NCBI RefSeq assembly: GCF_024029915.1
Contig: NZ_CP097478.1
Coordinates: 186,001-250,000, forward strand
Source of the DNA: Fructilactobacillus ixorae
Lineage (GTDB): Bacteria > Bacillota > Bacilli > Lactobacillales > Lactobacillaceae
Direction: 5' to 3'
DNA length: 64,000 nt
Made by a program: the position numbers and the translations under genes. Shown here one piece after another: positions 26,356 to 34,462 of this stretch; within the stretch, counting starts at the first letter, position 1, and each line of letters begins with the position of its first letter. A model generated the notes under the pieces. That model saw nothing but the letters and a program-made list of their open reading frames with translations, had not been told where the DNA came from and made no database searches.

Positions 26356-26638
26356 TTTACCAATGGATACTAGTGAAGATAAGCGGAATTACCGGAAGTT
26401 TCGCAAGGAATTAATTAACGAGGGTTTTTTAATGATTCAGTATTCGGTTTATGCCCGGGTTTGTGTTACCAAGCAATCCGCCCAGTTTACGGAAAATCGG
26501 ATTAAAACATTTTTACCAACCCGCGGCTTGATTCAGACGTTAATGGTAACCGAAAAACAGTATAATAGTATGCACTTTTTGGTGGGAGAACAAAAAGATG
26601 ATGTGCGAAACACCTCGGATCGGACGGTAGTATTATGA
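26318..26638 (+). CDS. cas2: CRISPR-associated protein Cas2
   Basis: Cas2 dimerises and bridges two Cas1 dimers in the spacer-integration complex. The 106-residue protein starts MRYRIMRLIVMFDLPMD, which lines up with the N-terminus of known type II-A Cas2 proteins, so the ATG at 26318 is preferred over the one at 26333, even though GGAG abuts it and it overlaps cas1. RKFRKELINEGFLMIQYSVY is the conserved ferredoxin-like core. The stop overlaps csn2 in an ATGA arrangement. Confidence 0.95.
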   Translation: MRYRIMRLIVMFDLPMDTSEDKRNYRKFRKELINEGFLMIQYSVYARVCVTKQSAQFTENRIKTFLPTRGLIQTLMVTEKQYNSMHFLVGEQKDDVRNTSDRTVVL

Positions 26639-27300
26639 AGCTAACTTTGTATCCGAATGCACCGTTTGAGATTAATGCAGGGGTTCCTACCATTATTCGC
26701 ACGAATAATCAGTCCTTTTACACTAGTCTGATTCAGGGGTTTCAAACCAACCAAACTATCATTTTGAGCTCCAATGAGGAAGTGCTTGAAACGAACGATT
26801 ATTTAGAATTCGTGGGGAATGTGGTGACCAATCCCGATCCCTTTAGCCCGTTTAAACTGAAAATCGAACGGGAAATTCTAGAGAATTTAAATGAAAAGGA
26901 ACGACAACGCTTATATCAATTGGATTGCGAGCTTAAAAGCATTTTCTTAGGTTCTGCTTATTTAGAGGATTTTCCCTTAACGGTTAATGACGAATGGGAT
27001 GTGAAGAAGCAGTATAAGTACTGTGGGATTAACTTTTTGCATGACACGCAAGCAACTCCTTATGATATAATTAGGGAAGTTCTTAACTTATACTATCAAT
27101 TTAATGCTAAAAAACTACTGGTTCTTGATGCTCTCTTTAATTATTTGGAAGAAGCCCAACAGCTTCAGCTATTTCAATTAATTAAACAGTTGGAATTGCA
27201 GGTCTTACTATTAGATTTTTCTGGGCAACCATATTCCCAATTGCTAGAAGAATGCCGTTATTACAGCGTTGACAAGGATTTTGTGATCTTTGAGCGCTAG
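26635..27300 (+). CDS. csn2: CRISPR-associated protein Csn2
   Basis: Csn2 forms a tetrameric ring on DNA ends and is required for spacer acquisition in type II-A systems; its presence defines the subtype here. The 221-residue protein has the family features: an opening KLTLYPNAPFEI, a degenerate P-loop region around residues 20-40, and a central helical insertion. It overlaps cas2 by four bases. Only 20 bases separate its stop from the first repeat, so the leader must overlap its 3' end. Confidence 0.93.
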   Translation: MKLTLYPNAPFEINAGVPTIIRTNNQSFYTSLIQGFQTNQTIILSSNEEVLETNDYLEFVGNVVTNPDPFSPFKLKIEREILENLNEKERQRLYQLDCELKSIFLGSAYLEDFPLTVNDEWDVKKQYKYCGINFLHDTQATPYDIIREVLNLYYQFNAKKLLVLDALFNYLEEAQQLQLFQLIKQLELQVLLLDFSGQPYSQLLEECRYYSVDKDFVIFER

Positions 27301-27320
27301 TTAGTGAAATATTACAGACG

Positions 27321-29468
27321 GTTTTAGAAGTATGTCATTTCAATGAGATTAAGAACAACTGGTTTGCGCGGCTTAAACGTTGGTAAGTTTTAGAAGTATG
27401 TCATTTCAATGAGATTAAGAACTTAGACCTAATAAGGAAATTGATTATTTTAGTTTTAGAAGTATGTCATTTCAATGAGATTAAGAACGCCCACTACGGG
27501 CTCCTAACAAGGCCTATTGTTTTAGAAGTATGTCATTTCAATGAGATTAAGAACCAACCTTAGCTTAACACAATTGAAACCCCGGTTTTAGAAGTATGTC
27601 ATTTCAATGAGATTAAGAACCGTTAGTGACGTCATCTTTAGCAGCTTGTAGTTTTAGAAGTATGTCATTTCAATGAGATTAAGAACGCTAAAGCAGGCTT
27701 TAAAGTATTGCCAGCAGTTTTAGAAGTATGTCATTTCAATGAGATTAAGAACGATGGATTCAGGTCTTTCAATGAATATAAGGTTTTAGAAGTATGTCAT
27801 TTCAATGAGATTAAGAACTTTTTGATGTATTTTCATTAGACTTTCCTAGTTTTAGAAGTATGTCATTTCAATGAGATTAAGAACTCGTTAAGGTGAACCA
27901 AGCTCAACCTGCCAGTTTTAGAAGTATGTCATTTCAATGAGATTAAGAACACCCACTTTACAGTGAGTTCTGCTACAAAGGTTTTAGAAGTATGTCATTT
28001 CAATGAGATTAAGAACAATGAGCAGTGAAAAACTAGACACGGACGCGTTTTAGAAGTATGTCATTTCAATGAGATTAAGAACTACGGGACCCATCAGTTT
28101 CGTCGCCAGTCGGTTTTAGAAGTATGTCATTTCAATGAGATTAAGAACGTGAGGTTGTGCAACTAGGATTGTCAGACCGTTTTAGAAGTATGTCATTTCA
28201 ATGAGATTAAGAACCGGAATTGAAAAAGCCGACGCTTACGATCCGTTTTAGAAGTATGTCATTTCAATGAGATTAAGAACAAAGCACAGTCCGACCAAGG
28301 ATCGCAATCAGTTTTAGAAGTATGTCATTTCAATGAGATTAAGAACTGAATCATTGAGTTTAACAGCAGTTATGCAGTTTTAGAAGTATGTCATTTCAAT
28401 GAGATTAAGAACCTGTTCTTGCTGTTCAACAAAAAAAGTGAAGTTTTAGAAGTATGTCATTTCAATGAGATTAAGAACTAATATGAAAAAGCGAACCGGG
28501 ATTTTTTGGTTTTAGAAGTATGTCATTTCAATGAGATTAAGAACCCGACGTAGGAAAATCGGACTTAGGTGGCAGTTTTAGAAGTATGTCATTTCAATGA
28601 GATTAAGAACAAAAATTCGGAAAAATCAACCGACCCAGAAGTTTTAGAAGTATGTCATTTCAATGAGATTAAGAACAGCTAGCCGACATCTACAACGCAC
28701 AGACTAGTTTTAGAAGTATGTCATTTCAATGAGATTAAGAACTACTAATATTGACAACGCTCAAGATTTGAAGTTTTAGAAGTATGTCATTTCAATGAGA
28801 TTAAGAACATCTACGTATTTTTGTTCCAGCTTGTCTTGGTTTTAGAAGTATGTCATTTCAATGAGATTAAGAACCTGACATGCTACCGTATAACTTAGAC
28901 TTGAGTTTTAGAAGTATGTCATTTCAATGAGATTAAGAACAAAAATTCAGGACGAAAAAGGGGCACAGTCGTTTTAGAAGTATGTCATTTCAATGAGATT
29001 AAGAACGCCATAAATAAGAAATTAGTTCCACGGATAGTTTTAGAAGTATGTCATTTCAATGAGATTAAGAACAATCAGCTTTGCGTATTGTTTGCTAGCC
29101 TCGTTTTAGAAGTATGTCATTTCAATGAGATTAAGAACTTCAATCAAAGGAAAGGAACGTGAATTACTGTTTTAGAAGTATGTCATTTCAATGAGATTAA
29201 GAACAATGTTTGCCAAATTGAAAATTGATATTGAGTTTTAGAAGTATGTCATTTCAATGAGATTAAGAACTGACACAATGTTTTTCATCAAGTCAACGTC
29301 GTTTTAGAAGTATGTCATTTCAATGAGATTAAGAACGACCCGTGAAAACCACCGACTATTCACCGAGTTTTAGAAGTATGTCATTTCAATGAGATTAAGA
29401 ACAACGCTTAGGACCATTCTTAAATCTTTTTTGTTTTAGAAGTATGTCATTTCAATGACACTAAAAAC
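27321..29468 (+). CRISPR. Type II-A CRISPR array: 33 repeats of 36 bp, 32 spacers of 30 bp
   Basis: The repeat begins GTTTTAGAAGTATGTCATTT and ends AGATTAAGAAC. Repeats start at 27321 and recur every 66 bases without exception to 29433, so every spacer is 30 nt. The last repeat (29433-29468) differs at three positions near its 3' end (GACACTAAAAAC in place of GAGATTAAGAAC), marking the old, trailer end. The array therefore grows from the csn2 side. Repeat-tracrRNA pairing confirms transcription on the plus strand. I noted no spacer with an obvious match in this window, but did not compare them systematically. Confidence 0.98.
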
Positions 29469-29530
29469 TTAGCATTTAAACAAATAACTGGAACTAAACC
29501 AATGAAACAATTTGGAAAGGATCGACTGGA

Positions 29531-29836
29531 GTGGAACGATTATTTAATCCAACAATCCAACTAAGTAAACAATTCTTAGATAAGAATAATTTATCCTTTG
29601 AAGATTGGATATTTAATACAATGGAAAATCCCCAAGGTAAATTTCAAATTAACATTTATTTTGTCAATAATTATACGATTGACACAAATAATCCGCTGCT
29701 AGCCAGCCAAATTAATTGGAGTGTAAAATCAAAATATAAGGATAATTTTGAATTTTATTTTTTAGAAGATGATGATTATAATGTTTCTAATCAATTAGGA
29801 CTTCCAATTGATATTAGCGGGAAAATTATACAGTAG
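29531..29836 (+). CDS. Hypothetical protein, 101 residues, first gene behind the CRISPR array
   Basis: I do not recognise this family. The protein is soluble, acidic and aromatic-rich, with a likely beta-rich middle (FQINIYFVNNYTID, NFEFYFLEDDDY). The start is GTG at 29531, preceded by AAAGGA about 11 bases upstream. It begins 62 bases after the last CRISPR repeat and is followed eight bases later by the next gene, so it probably heads an operon of three soluble proteins. Its bases are much more AT-rich than cas9 or the core genes, which points to acquisition. Confidence 0.65.
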   Translation: MERLFNPTIQLSKQFLDKNNLSFEDWIFNTMENPQGKFQINIYFVNNYTIDTNNPLLASQINWSVKSKYKDNFEFYFLEDDDYNVSNQLGLPIDISGKIIQ

Positions 29837-29844
29837 GGAAAACG

Positions 29845-30285
29845 ATGCAACTATCTAAGATTGAAAAAAACAAATTATTAGACACCTGTTCGGTTTTTAT
29901 TAACCAAGCACAACAAGCGAAAAACAGCCAGGAAATTGAAGAAATTATTGCGAATGTCACTCAAGCTTTGCAGGACGCTGGAGTTGAGATTGATTTTGCT
30001 AATTATGGCTATGTTGGCTTTCTGCAAATTAGAGAAAGTGTAGATAAATTAACTCATAATTATTTTATGGTAAATGACAAAAACGAATCGCAACAAGAAA
30101 TGGAAAAATTACAGAATGACTTGATTCATGCAATCGCTAATTTTGGGTTAGATTATATTAAATATTGTAGTAAATATGATCATTGCAAAATGCTGTTTAA
30201 TACTCTAAATGGAGCAGCTTTAGATAATCAGCATTTAGCAGCATTACTCACAAAGGTAATTACGGAAATTAAAACGGAGTACTAA
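29845..30285 (+). CDS. Hypothetical protein, 146 residues
   Basis: No family recognised. It is predicted to be all-helical and soluble, beginning MQLSKIEKNKLLDTCSVF and ending KVITEIKTEY, with hydrophobic heptad-like spacing (EIEEIIANVTQALQDAG) and four cysteine residues. There is no signal peptide or membrane helix. It lies eight bases after the 101-residue gene and two bases before the next, so the three are almost certainly co-transcribed. The AT-rich composition matches its neighbours. Confidence 0.7.
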   Translation: MQLSKIEKNKLLDTCSVFINQAQQAKNSQEIEEIIANVTQALQDAGVEIDFANYGYVGFLQIRESVDKLTHNYFMVNDKNESQQEMEKLQNDLIHAIANFGLDYIKYCSKYDHCKMLFNTLNGAALDNQHLAALLTKVITEIKTEY

Positions 30286-30287
30286 CG

Positions 30288-30719
30288 ATGGAGCAGACAC
30301 AGTTAAATCAATTACGCCAACTACGAAAGCATTCAAATGGTTTGGTAGACGTGGATGTTTGGTCGTTGGAACAAAAATATAAACCACAGCTTGGGGCGGC
30401 CTGGTTGAATTTATATGCGATTTACAACGAGTTAGATCCTAGTTACTGGGATAAGTTTTATACCCTTGAACGGGCTCGCCAACAACTGTTAAGTGACTTC
30501 CTGCTTGATTACAGTGGAGAGCGTAGCTTTAAAAGTTGGGGGATTTCCTTTAGTTATTTAGATGAACTATTGAGGTTATTTAAGGGAGTTAATTGGAGAC
30601 AATTACCGGTGTACCTAGGGAATAAGGCAGGGAACGATTCCCACGTGCTTAATGAACCGGTATTACTGGACGGGAGAAAACTGATTGAAAGTATTGATGA
30701 TGGAATTAAATATTTATAA
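30288..30719 (+). CDS. Hypothetical protein, 143 residues
   Basis: No family recognised. It is a soluble, mostly helical, tryptophan- and tyrosine-rich protein (YNELDPSYWDKFYTLERARQ) ending DDGIKYL. The ATG has a GGAG site within the end of the preceding gene and starts two bases after it. It completes the compact three-gene cassette behind the array; a pair of small membrane-protein genes follows after 17 bases. Confidence 0.7.
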   Translation: MEQTQLNQLRQLRKHSNGLVDVDVWSLEQKYKPQLGAAWLNLYAIYNELDPSYWDKFYTLERARQQLLSDFLLDYSGERSFKSWGISFSYLDELLRLFKGVNWRQLPVYLGNKAGNDSHVLNEPVLLDGRKLIESIDDGIKYL

Positions 30720-30736
30720 GTAGATGAGAATGAAAA

Positions 30737-30970
30737 ATGAACTATCAAGATTATCAGAATAAGAAAGCTAAAGATGCTAAGCAACGAGCAATTAACCTGG
30801 AGCGGAATAAACCTTGGTATAAAAAGCGGGGCTGGCAAGTAATATTAGCAGTAGTCGGATTAGTTTTCCTAATCCATCCAATTTTTACATTTGAATTATT
30901 GGTAACCCTATTTAATCCATATATTTTTATTTCTGGGATTGTTATTTTGATATTTGGCAGTAAGTTTTAA
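30737..30970 (+). CDS. Small membrane protein, 77 residues
   Basis: The first 30 residues are a charged helix (MNYQDYQNKKAKDAKQRA) and the rest holds two hydrophobic segments (VILAVVGLVFLIHPIF and LFNPYIFISGIVILIFG). The layout and first residues closely resemble the next protein, so the two are probably paralogues from a tandem duplication. Function unknown. It is 17 bases behind the soluble three-gene cassette and may share its transcript. Confidence 0.65.
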   Translation: MNYQDYQNKKAKDAKQRAINLERNKPWYKKRGWQVILAVVGLVFLIHPIFTFELLVTLFNPYIFISGIVILIFGSKF

Positions 30971-30993
30971 AATGTGGACGAGGTAGCACTACG

Positions 30994-31242
30994 ATGGATT
31001 ATGAAAAATGGCAAGCGCAAAAACGGGCAGAATTGGAAAAAAAGCAGTCAGTGCAACGAGCCAAACGTTCTAAGCTGATTAAGACGGTTTTAATCGTTAT
31101 TGTCGTCCTAGGGTTCTTATCGATCATCATGGGTTCCCTCTGGTTAGCGTTAGGCTTAATCTTTGTGGGGTGCCTAGCGGCGATTCCCAATATCCTTGAG
31201 ATTCTATTCATCGGCACCTTTTTTAACGACCATCATCAGTAG
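30994..31242 (+). CDS. Small membrane protein, 82 residues, paralogue of the preceding one
   Basis: It starts MDYEKWQAQKRAELEKKQ, a charged helix like that of its neighbour, followed by two hydrophobic segments (LIKTVLIVIVVLGFLSIIM and LWLALGLIFVGCLAAIPNI). Function unknown; such two-helix proteins often act as accessory or immunity proteins, but nothing here proves that. Its bases are less AT-rich than those of the three soluble genes. Confidence 0.65.
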   Translation: MDYEKWQAQKRAELEKKQSVQRAKRSKLIKTVLIVIVVLGFLSIIMGSLWLALGLIFVGCLAAIPNILEILFIGTFFNDHHQ

Positions 31243-31329
31243 AATCCCTAGGTGATTTTAATGATGAGTGTTACGATGATCATGTAATCGTTAGTATTAA
31301 TGCTGAGTAAATAGAAAGCAGGTCAAGCA

Positions 31330-31983
31330 ATGAAAATGATGATTATTGGGGCCACTGGAATGACTGGTAAAGAACTAGTTGCAGCAGCCGTGTCCAAGCA
31401 GATTCAGGTCGTCGCTAATGCACGCAAGGCCGACAAGTTAGCGGACTTACAAGCGGACTTTCCAGAAATTACAGTTTTGACCAAGGATGCGTTCGCGTTG
31501 GAACCAGCTGACTTTGCCGACGTGGATGTAATTATTGATGCGTTTGCCACCACGCCAAAGCAGGCGTATTTACACGTTGATTTAGCAACGAAACTAATCG
31601 CGATGTTTCGAAACAGTAACAAGCGCCTAGGCTTCATTTTAGGCGCCGGAAGTTTATACACTGATCAAACACATCAGCGCGTGGCTTATGATGATATCAA
31701 AGCTGATCCAGCGACGGCCTCCTGGCGGGCAATTCCCGAAAATCAACTTTATGAGTTGGAGTTCTTACAAAATGTGAAAAACGTGAACTGGTTTGGGGTT
31801 TCGCCTGGCTTTAACTTTGGACCGGGACCTAAAGCAGCGCAGATCCTGGAAGGGACCGACGATTTGCTGTTTAATAACGATCATGTTTCAGCAACCACGG
31901 CGGGAACAATGGCCGCCAGTGTGATTAAAGAAGTACTTCACCCAGAACATGTGAACCAGCGGTTTACGGTGATTAACGGATAA
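31330..31983 (+). CDS. NAD(P)-binding Rossmann-fold protein (atypical SDR)
   Basis: A 217-residue protein with an intact dinucleotide motif IIGATGMTGKELV at its start, the mark of atypical short-chain dehydrogenases such as NmrA and YwnB. The remaining sequence (FILGAGSLYTDQ, WFGVSPGFNFGPGP) fits the YwnB/BVR-B-like subfamily, whose members are NADPH-dependent reductases or redox sensors. No Tyr-x3-Lys catalytic pair is obvious. It stands alone, with a strong terminator downstream. Confidence 0.85.
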   Translation: MKMMIIGATGMTGKELVAAAVSKQIQVVANARKADKLADLQADFPEITVLTKDAFALEPADFADVDVIIDAFATTPKQAYLHVDLATKLIAMFRNSNKRLGFILGAGSLYTDQTHQRVAYDDIKADPATASWRAIPENQLYELEFLQNVKNVNWFGVSPGFNFGPGPKAAQILEGTDDLLFNNDHVSATTAGTMAASVIKEVLHPEHVNQRFTVING

Positions 31984-32006
31984 TGCTTTAGCTGCTTGAT
32001 TTAGCC

Positions 32007-32047
32007 AAAAAACCACTTAAATGGAGATTTCCATTTAAGTGGTTTTT
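32007..32047 (+). terminator. Terminator after the NAD(P)-binding protein gene
   Basis: CCACTTAAATGG pairs with CCATTTAAGTGG, extended by A/T runs, with a TTTTT tail. Confidence 0.88.
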
Positions 32048-32174
32048 AGTTATTTAAATCCTAGGTTGCGGTTGTGCTGATCCGAAAAAATCAAGTTTCC
32101 AATGTTTTAACCTACCATTTTTGGTATGCTTAGAGGTAGACAAGCGATTAATTTAACAAGGGAGAGGTCCAATC

Positions 32175-33242
32175 ATGAAAAGAATTGAATGGATTGATGT
32201 GACGAGAGGAATTGGAATGTTGCTAATTGTTATTGGACATTCCCTAATGAACTATACTAATTCTGATTTTTCGAAGGCAGTTTTTGCCGTCAACGTTCCC
32301 ATCTTCTTTGTTTTATCGGGATACCTATTCAAGGTCAAACCGTTGGGGAAGGTTGCCCGTGGGGGTCTCGATAATCTTTTGTTACCCTACATTGGAACCG
32401 CCCTTATCATTGTCATACTCTCGATAATTGCCGTGCACTTTCCGCACTTAAAGGGTTTACAATCTCCGGGCAGTGGTAAACAAATGTTACTAGCGGCCGG
32501 ATATGGAATTGGTAGTCCGACCACGCTTAATCTAGGTGCTTTTCAGTTGTTTATTCCTGCAATTGGTGCCATTTGGTTCTTGTTAGCAATGTTAATCGGT
32601 AATCTGCTGTTCAATGGCATTGTAAGGCTGGCGGAGCTGACCCGATACTCAATGATTTTGACGTTGGTTCTAAGTATGATCACAGCCCTGCTTGGTTTTA
32701 CGACGGCAAAAGCACTGATCTTACCATGGTCCATTAATGCGGCACTAATTAGTCCAATTTTTTATTGGTTTGGCTATGCATTGCGCCACTATGATTTAGT
32801 TGAAAATGGAACTAGCTACTATTTTATTGTTGGAATTGTCCTGTGGGTAATTTCAACCTGTGCTGGTTTTTTCTTTATGAACGTTGCCTTTGCAACAAAT
32901 CCTTTGTTGGCAGTGCTGGGAGGCATGGGCGGAAGTTACGCTTTGATTGTGATTGCCAAGTGGACAGTAGCTCATGTAACCAGACTGACAATGTTAACGA
33001 AGTTAGGTAAGTATTCGTTAATTGCCATGTGTTTTCACGATGTTGATTTAGATAATTTTAGTCTACCTAATCGGGTTTTTGCCCTTTTAAGTACGGCTGG
33101 ATTTAGTCTCGTGGGGGTAGTCGCAGTTGTCGCACTTCATTTAGTGGTCATCGCGCTAATGATTATTGTAATCCCCCAAATTCCAGGGTTACGAAATGTT
33201 TATTTACACCGGCAGTTTGGCTTTAAAATTACCACTAACTAA
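32175..33242 (+). CDS. Acyltransferase 3 family membrane protein
   Basis: A 355-residue integral membrane protein with about ten hydrophobic helices. It opens RIEWIDVTRGIGMLLIVIGH, which contains the R/D and active-site histidine pattern of acyltransferase 3 proteins that acetylate surface polysaccharide, peptidoglycan or similar acceptors. VPIFFVLSGYLF is the second conserved block. A good RBS (AAGGGAGAGG) precedes the ATG. It is monocistronic and convergent with the M50-like gene. The acceptor cannot be told from sequence. Confidence 0.88.
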   Translation: MKRIEWIDVTRGIGMLLIVIGHSLMNYTNSDFSKAVFAVNVPIFFVLSGYLFKVKPLGKVARGGLDNLLLPYIGTALIIVILSIIAVHFPHLKGLQSPGSGKQMLLAAGYGIGSPTTLNLGAFQLFIPAIGAIWFLLAMLIGNLLFNGIVRLAELTRYSMILTLVLSMITALLGFTTAKALILPWSINAALISPIFYWFGYALRHYDLVENGTSYYFIVGIVLWVISTCAGFFFMNVAFATNPLLAVLGGMGGSYALIVIAKWTVAHVTRLTMLTKLGKYSLIAMCFHDVDLDNFSLPNRVFALLSTAGFSLVGVVAVVALHLVVIALMIIVIPQIPGLRNVYLHRQFGFKITTN

Positions 33243-33283
33243 AATAAGTCTGCTCATTCTAATTAGATGAGCAGGCTTATTTT
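33241..33283 (+). terminator. Bidirectional terminator
   Basis: AAAATAAGTCTGCTCAT pairs almost perfectly with ATGAGCAGGCTTATTTT. It overlaps the stop codons of both convergent genes and works on both strands. Confidence 0.88.
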
Positions 33284-34137
33284 AGCTGCAGGATTTTCAA
33301 CAGTACTGCGACCAGCGTGATTTCTAGCCAACTAATTACGAGACACAGACTGATGAGAATCAATAAAACTAGCCATCCGGCGGCGCTCCTTAATACCAAT
33401 TGGTCCAGCTGATTGGTCAGTTGCGGTCTGATGATGGCGATTCCCATGATGATTAGGCTGAGGATCATGACGAGCACTAGGTAAGTTTTAGCGCCCTGTA
33501 ACGAACTCGTTAGGTCGGCAGAAGAGAGGCTAAAGGTGGTTGTGCTAATCATGCCGATTAACAGGATGAGCACGACTTGTTGCCAGCCAGCACTGGCTAA
33601 AACGGCCTGCGCCGTTTCGCTAAGCCAAGTGAGACAGGTCTGCCAGGCAAAGCTTGCGTAGTCTGTAACGGGATGGGCTTGGTTAATAAATGCGGGCGCT
33701 TGAATGGGGGACCAGTTTGGGTGGCAAAGCACCTTAACCAACCAGCCAAGGACAAAGATGCCACTGAACATCGGGGCCAGCCCGATGAAAAAATTACCCA
33801 CCGCCTGGTACCAATTTCGGGGGTTATAACTAGAGGCAACGCTTCCTAAGGATCCATCTCGATTTCCCGAGAGGTTTAAGAGGTTCAAAGAACTGATGTG
33901 ATGCATGAAGACGAGCGCCAAGAGCAGGTGCCCCAGTTCGTGGATAATCACGCCGAGCCCGCCAACCCAGTATTGTGCGTGTTCACTAAAGTTTGTGACG
34001 AGGGTTCGTTGCACCCGGCGGGCCAAGTGGGCGGTGAGCCAGCCCACCAGTAGGGGCCAGCCGATTAAAATAAGGCTTAAAAAGACCGTTAACTTGCCAG
34101 TTTGTAAGGCCCAGGTGAGGAAAAATGATTGGGACAT
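33277..34137 (-). CDS. M50-like integral membrane metallopeptidase
   Basis: A 286-residue protein with about six membrane helices. Residues near 64 carry VIIHELGHLLLALVF, a zinc-binding HExxH motif inside a membrane helix, as in M50/site-2 proteases and related YwmF/M50B-like proteins. The second metal ligand region (usually an NxxPxxxxDG motif) is not obvious; WYQAVGNFFIGLAPMFSG may be the equivalent, so activity is uncertain. It is on the minus strand, convergent with the acyltransferase, and followed upstream by a gene-free 325-base gap. Confidence 0.78.
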   Translation of the reverse strand: MSQSFFLTWALQTGKLTVFLSLILIGWPLLVGWLTAHLARRVQRTLVTNFSEHAQYWVGGLGVIIHELGHLLLALVFMHHISSLNLLNLSGNRDGSLGSVASSYNPRNWYQAVGNFFIGLAPMFSGIFVLGWLVKVLCHPNWSPIQAPAFINQAHPVTDYASFAWQTCLTWLSETAQAVLASAGWQQVVLILLIGMISTTTFSLSSADLTSSLQGAKTYLVLVMILSLIIMGIAIIRPQLTNQLDQLVLRSAAGWLVLLILISLCLVISWLEITLVAVLLKILQLK

Positions 34138-34462
34138 GGAAACTTCTCACTTTCATTGATAGTACATTTATTATACCGAATGGCGCACGGTTGGGGGCGA
34201 GAAACGTTGCTTGGAGATTAGACAGATCATTTGAATCAGATGTGCAAGCAACGTTTGCTTCTATGCTGATAAATGGGACCAGAAAAGTTAGCCTCCTTGT
34301 GCAATAATTCGGTCAGGATGGGAGTTTATTTTATGAAAAAGGAACTAATTTTTAGCAGGAAACTGTTTAAATATATTTTTTAGCTTAAATAGATTGTAAG
34401 TGGCTCCTTTTAATTTTATAATTACCCTGTAAATGTCTTTTTATATATAGGGGAATGATCTT
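34138..34462. other. Gene-free gap with a 12-bp inverted repeat
   Basis: No credible gene is present. It holds a perfect inverted repeat, AAACGTTGCTTG (34202-34213) and CAAGCAACGTTT (34245-34256), separated by 31 bases, and then an AT-rich stretch that should contain the promoter of the CoA-transferase gene. The purpose of the repeat is unknown. Confidence 0.6.

Noticed and set aside
28597..29000. Two spacers (numbers 20 and 25) that share the first eight bases AAAAATTC
   Set aside because: The rest of the two spacers differs, so shared origin is not supported; an AT-rich octamer can recur by chance.
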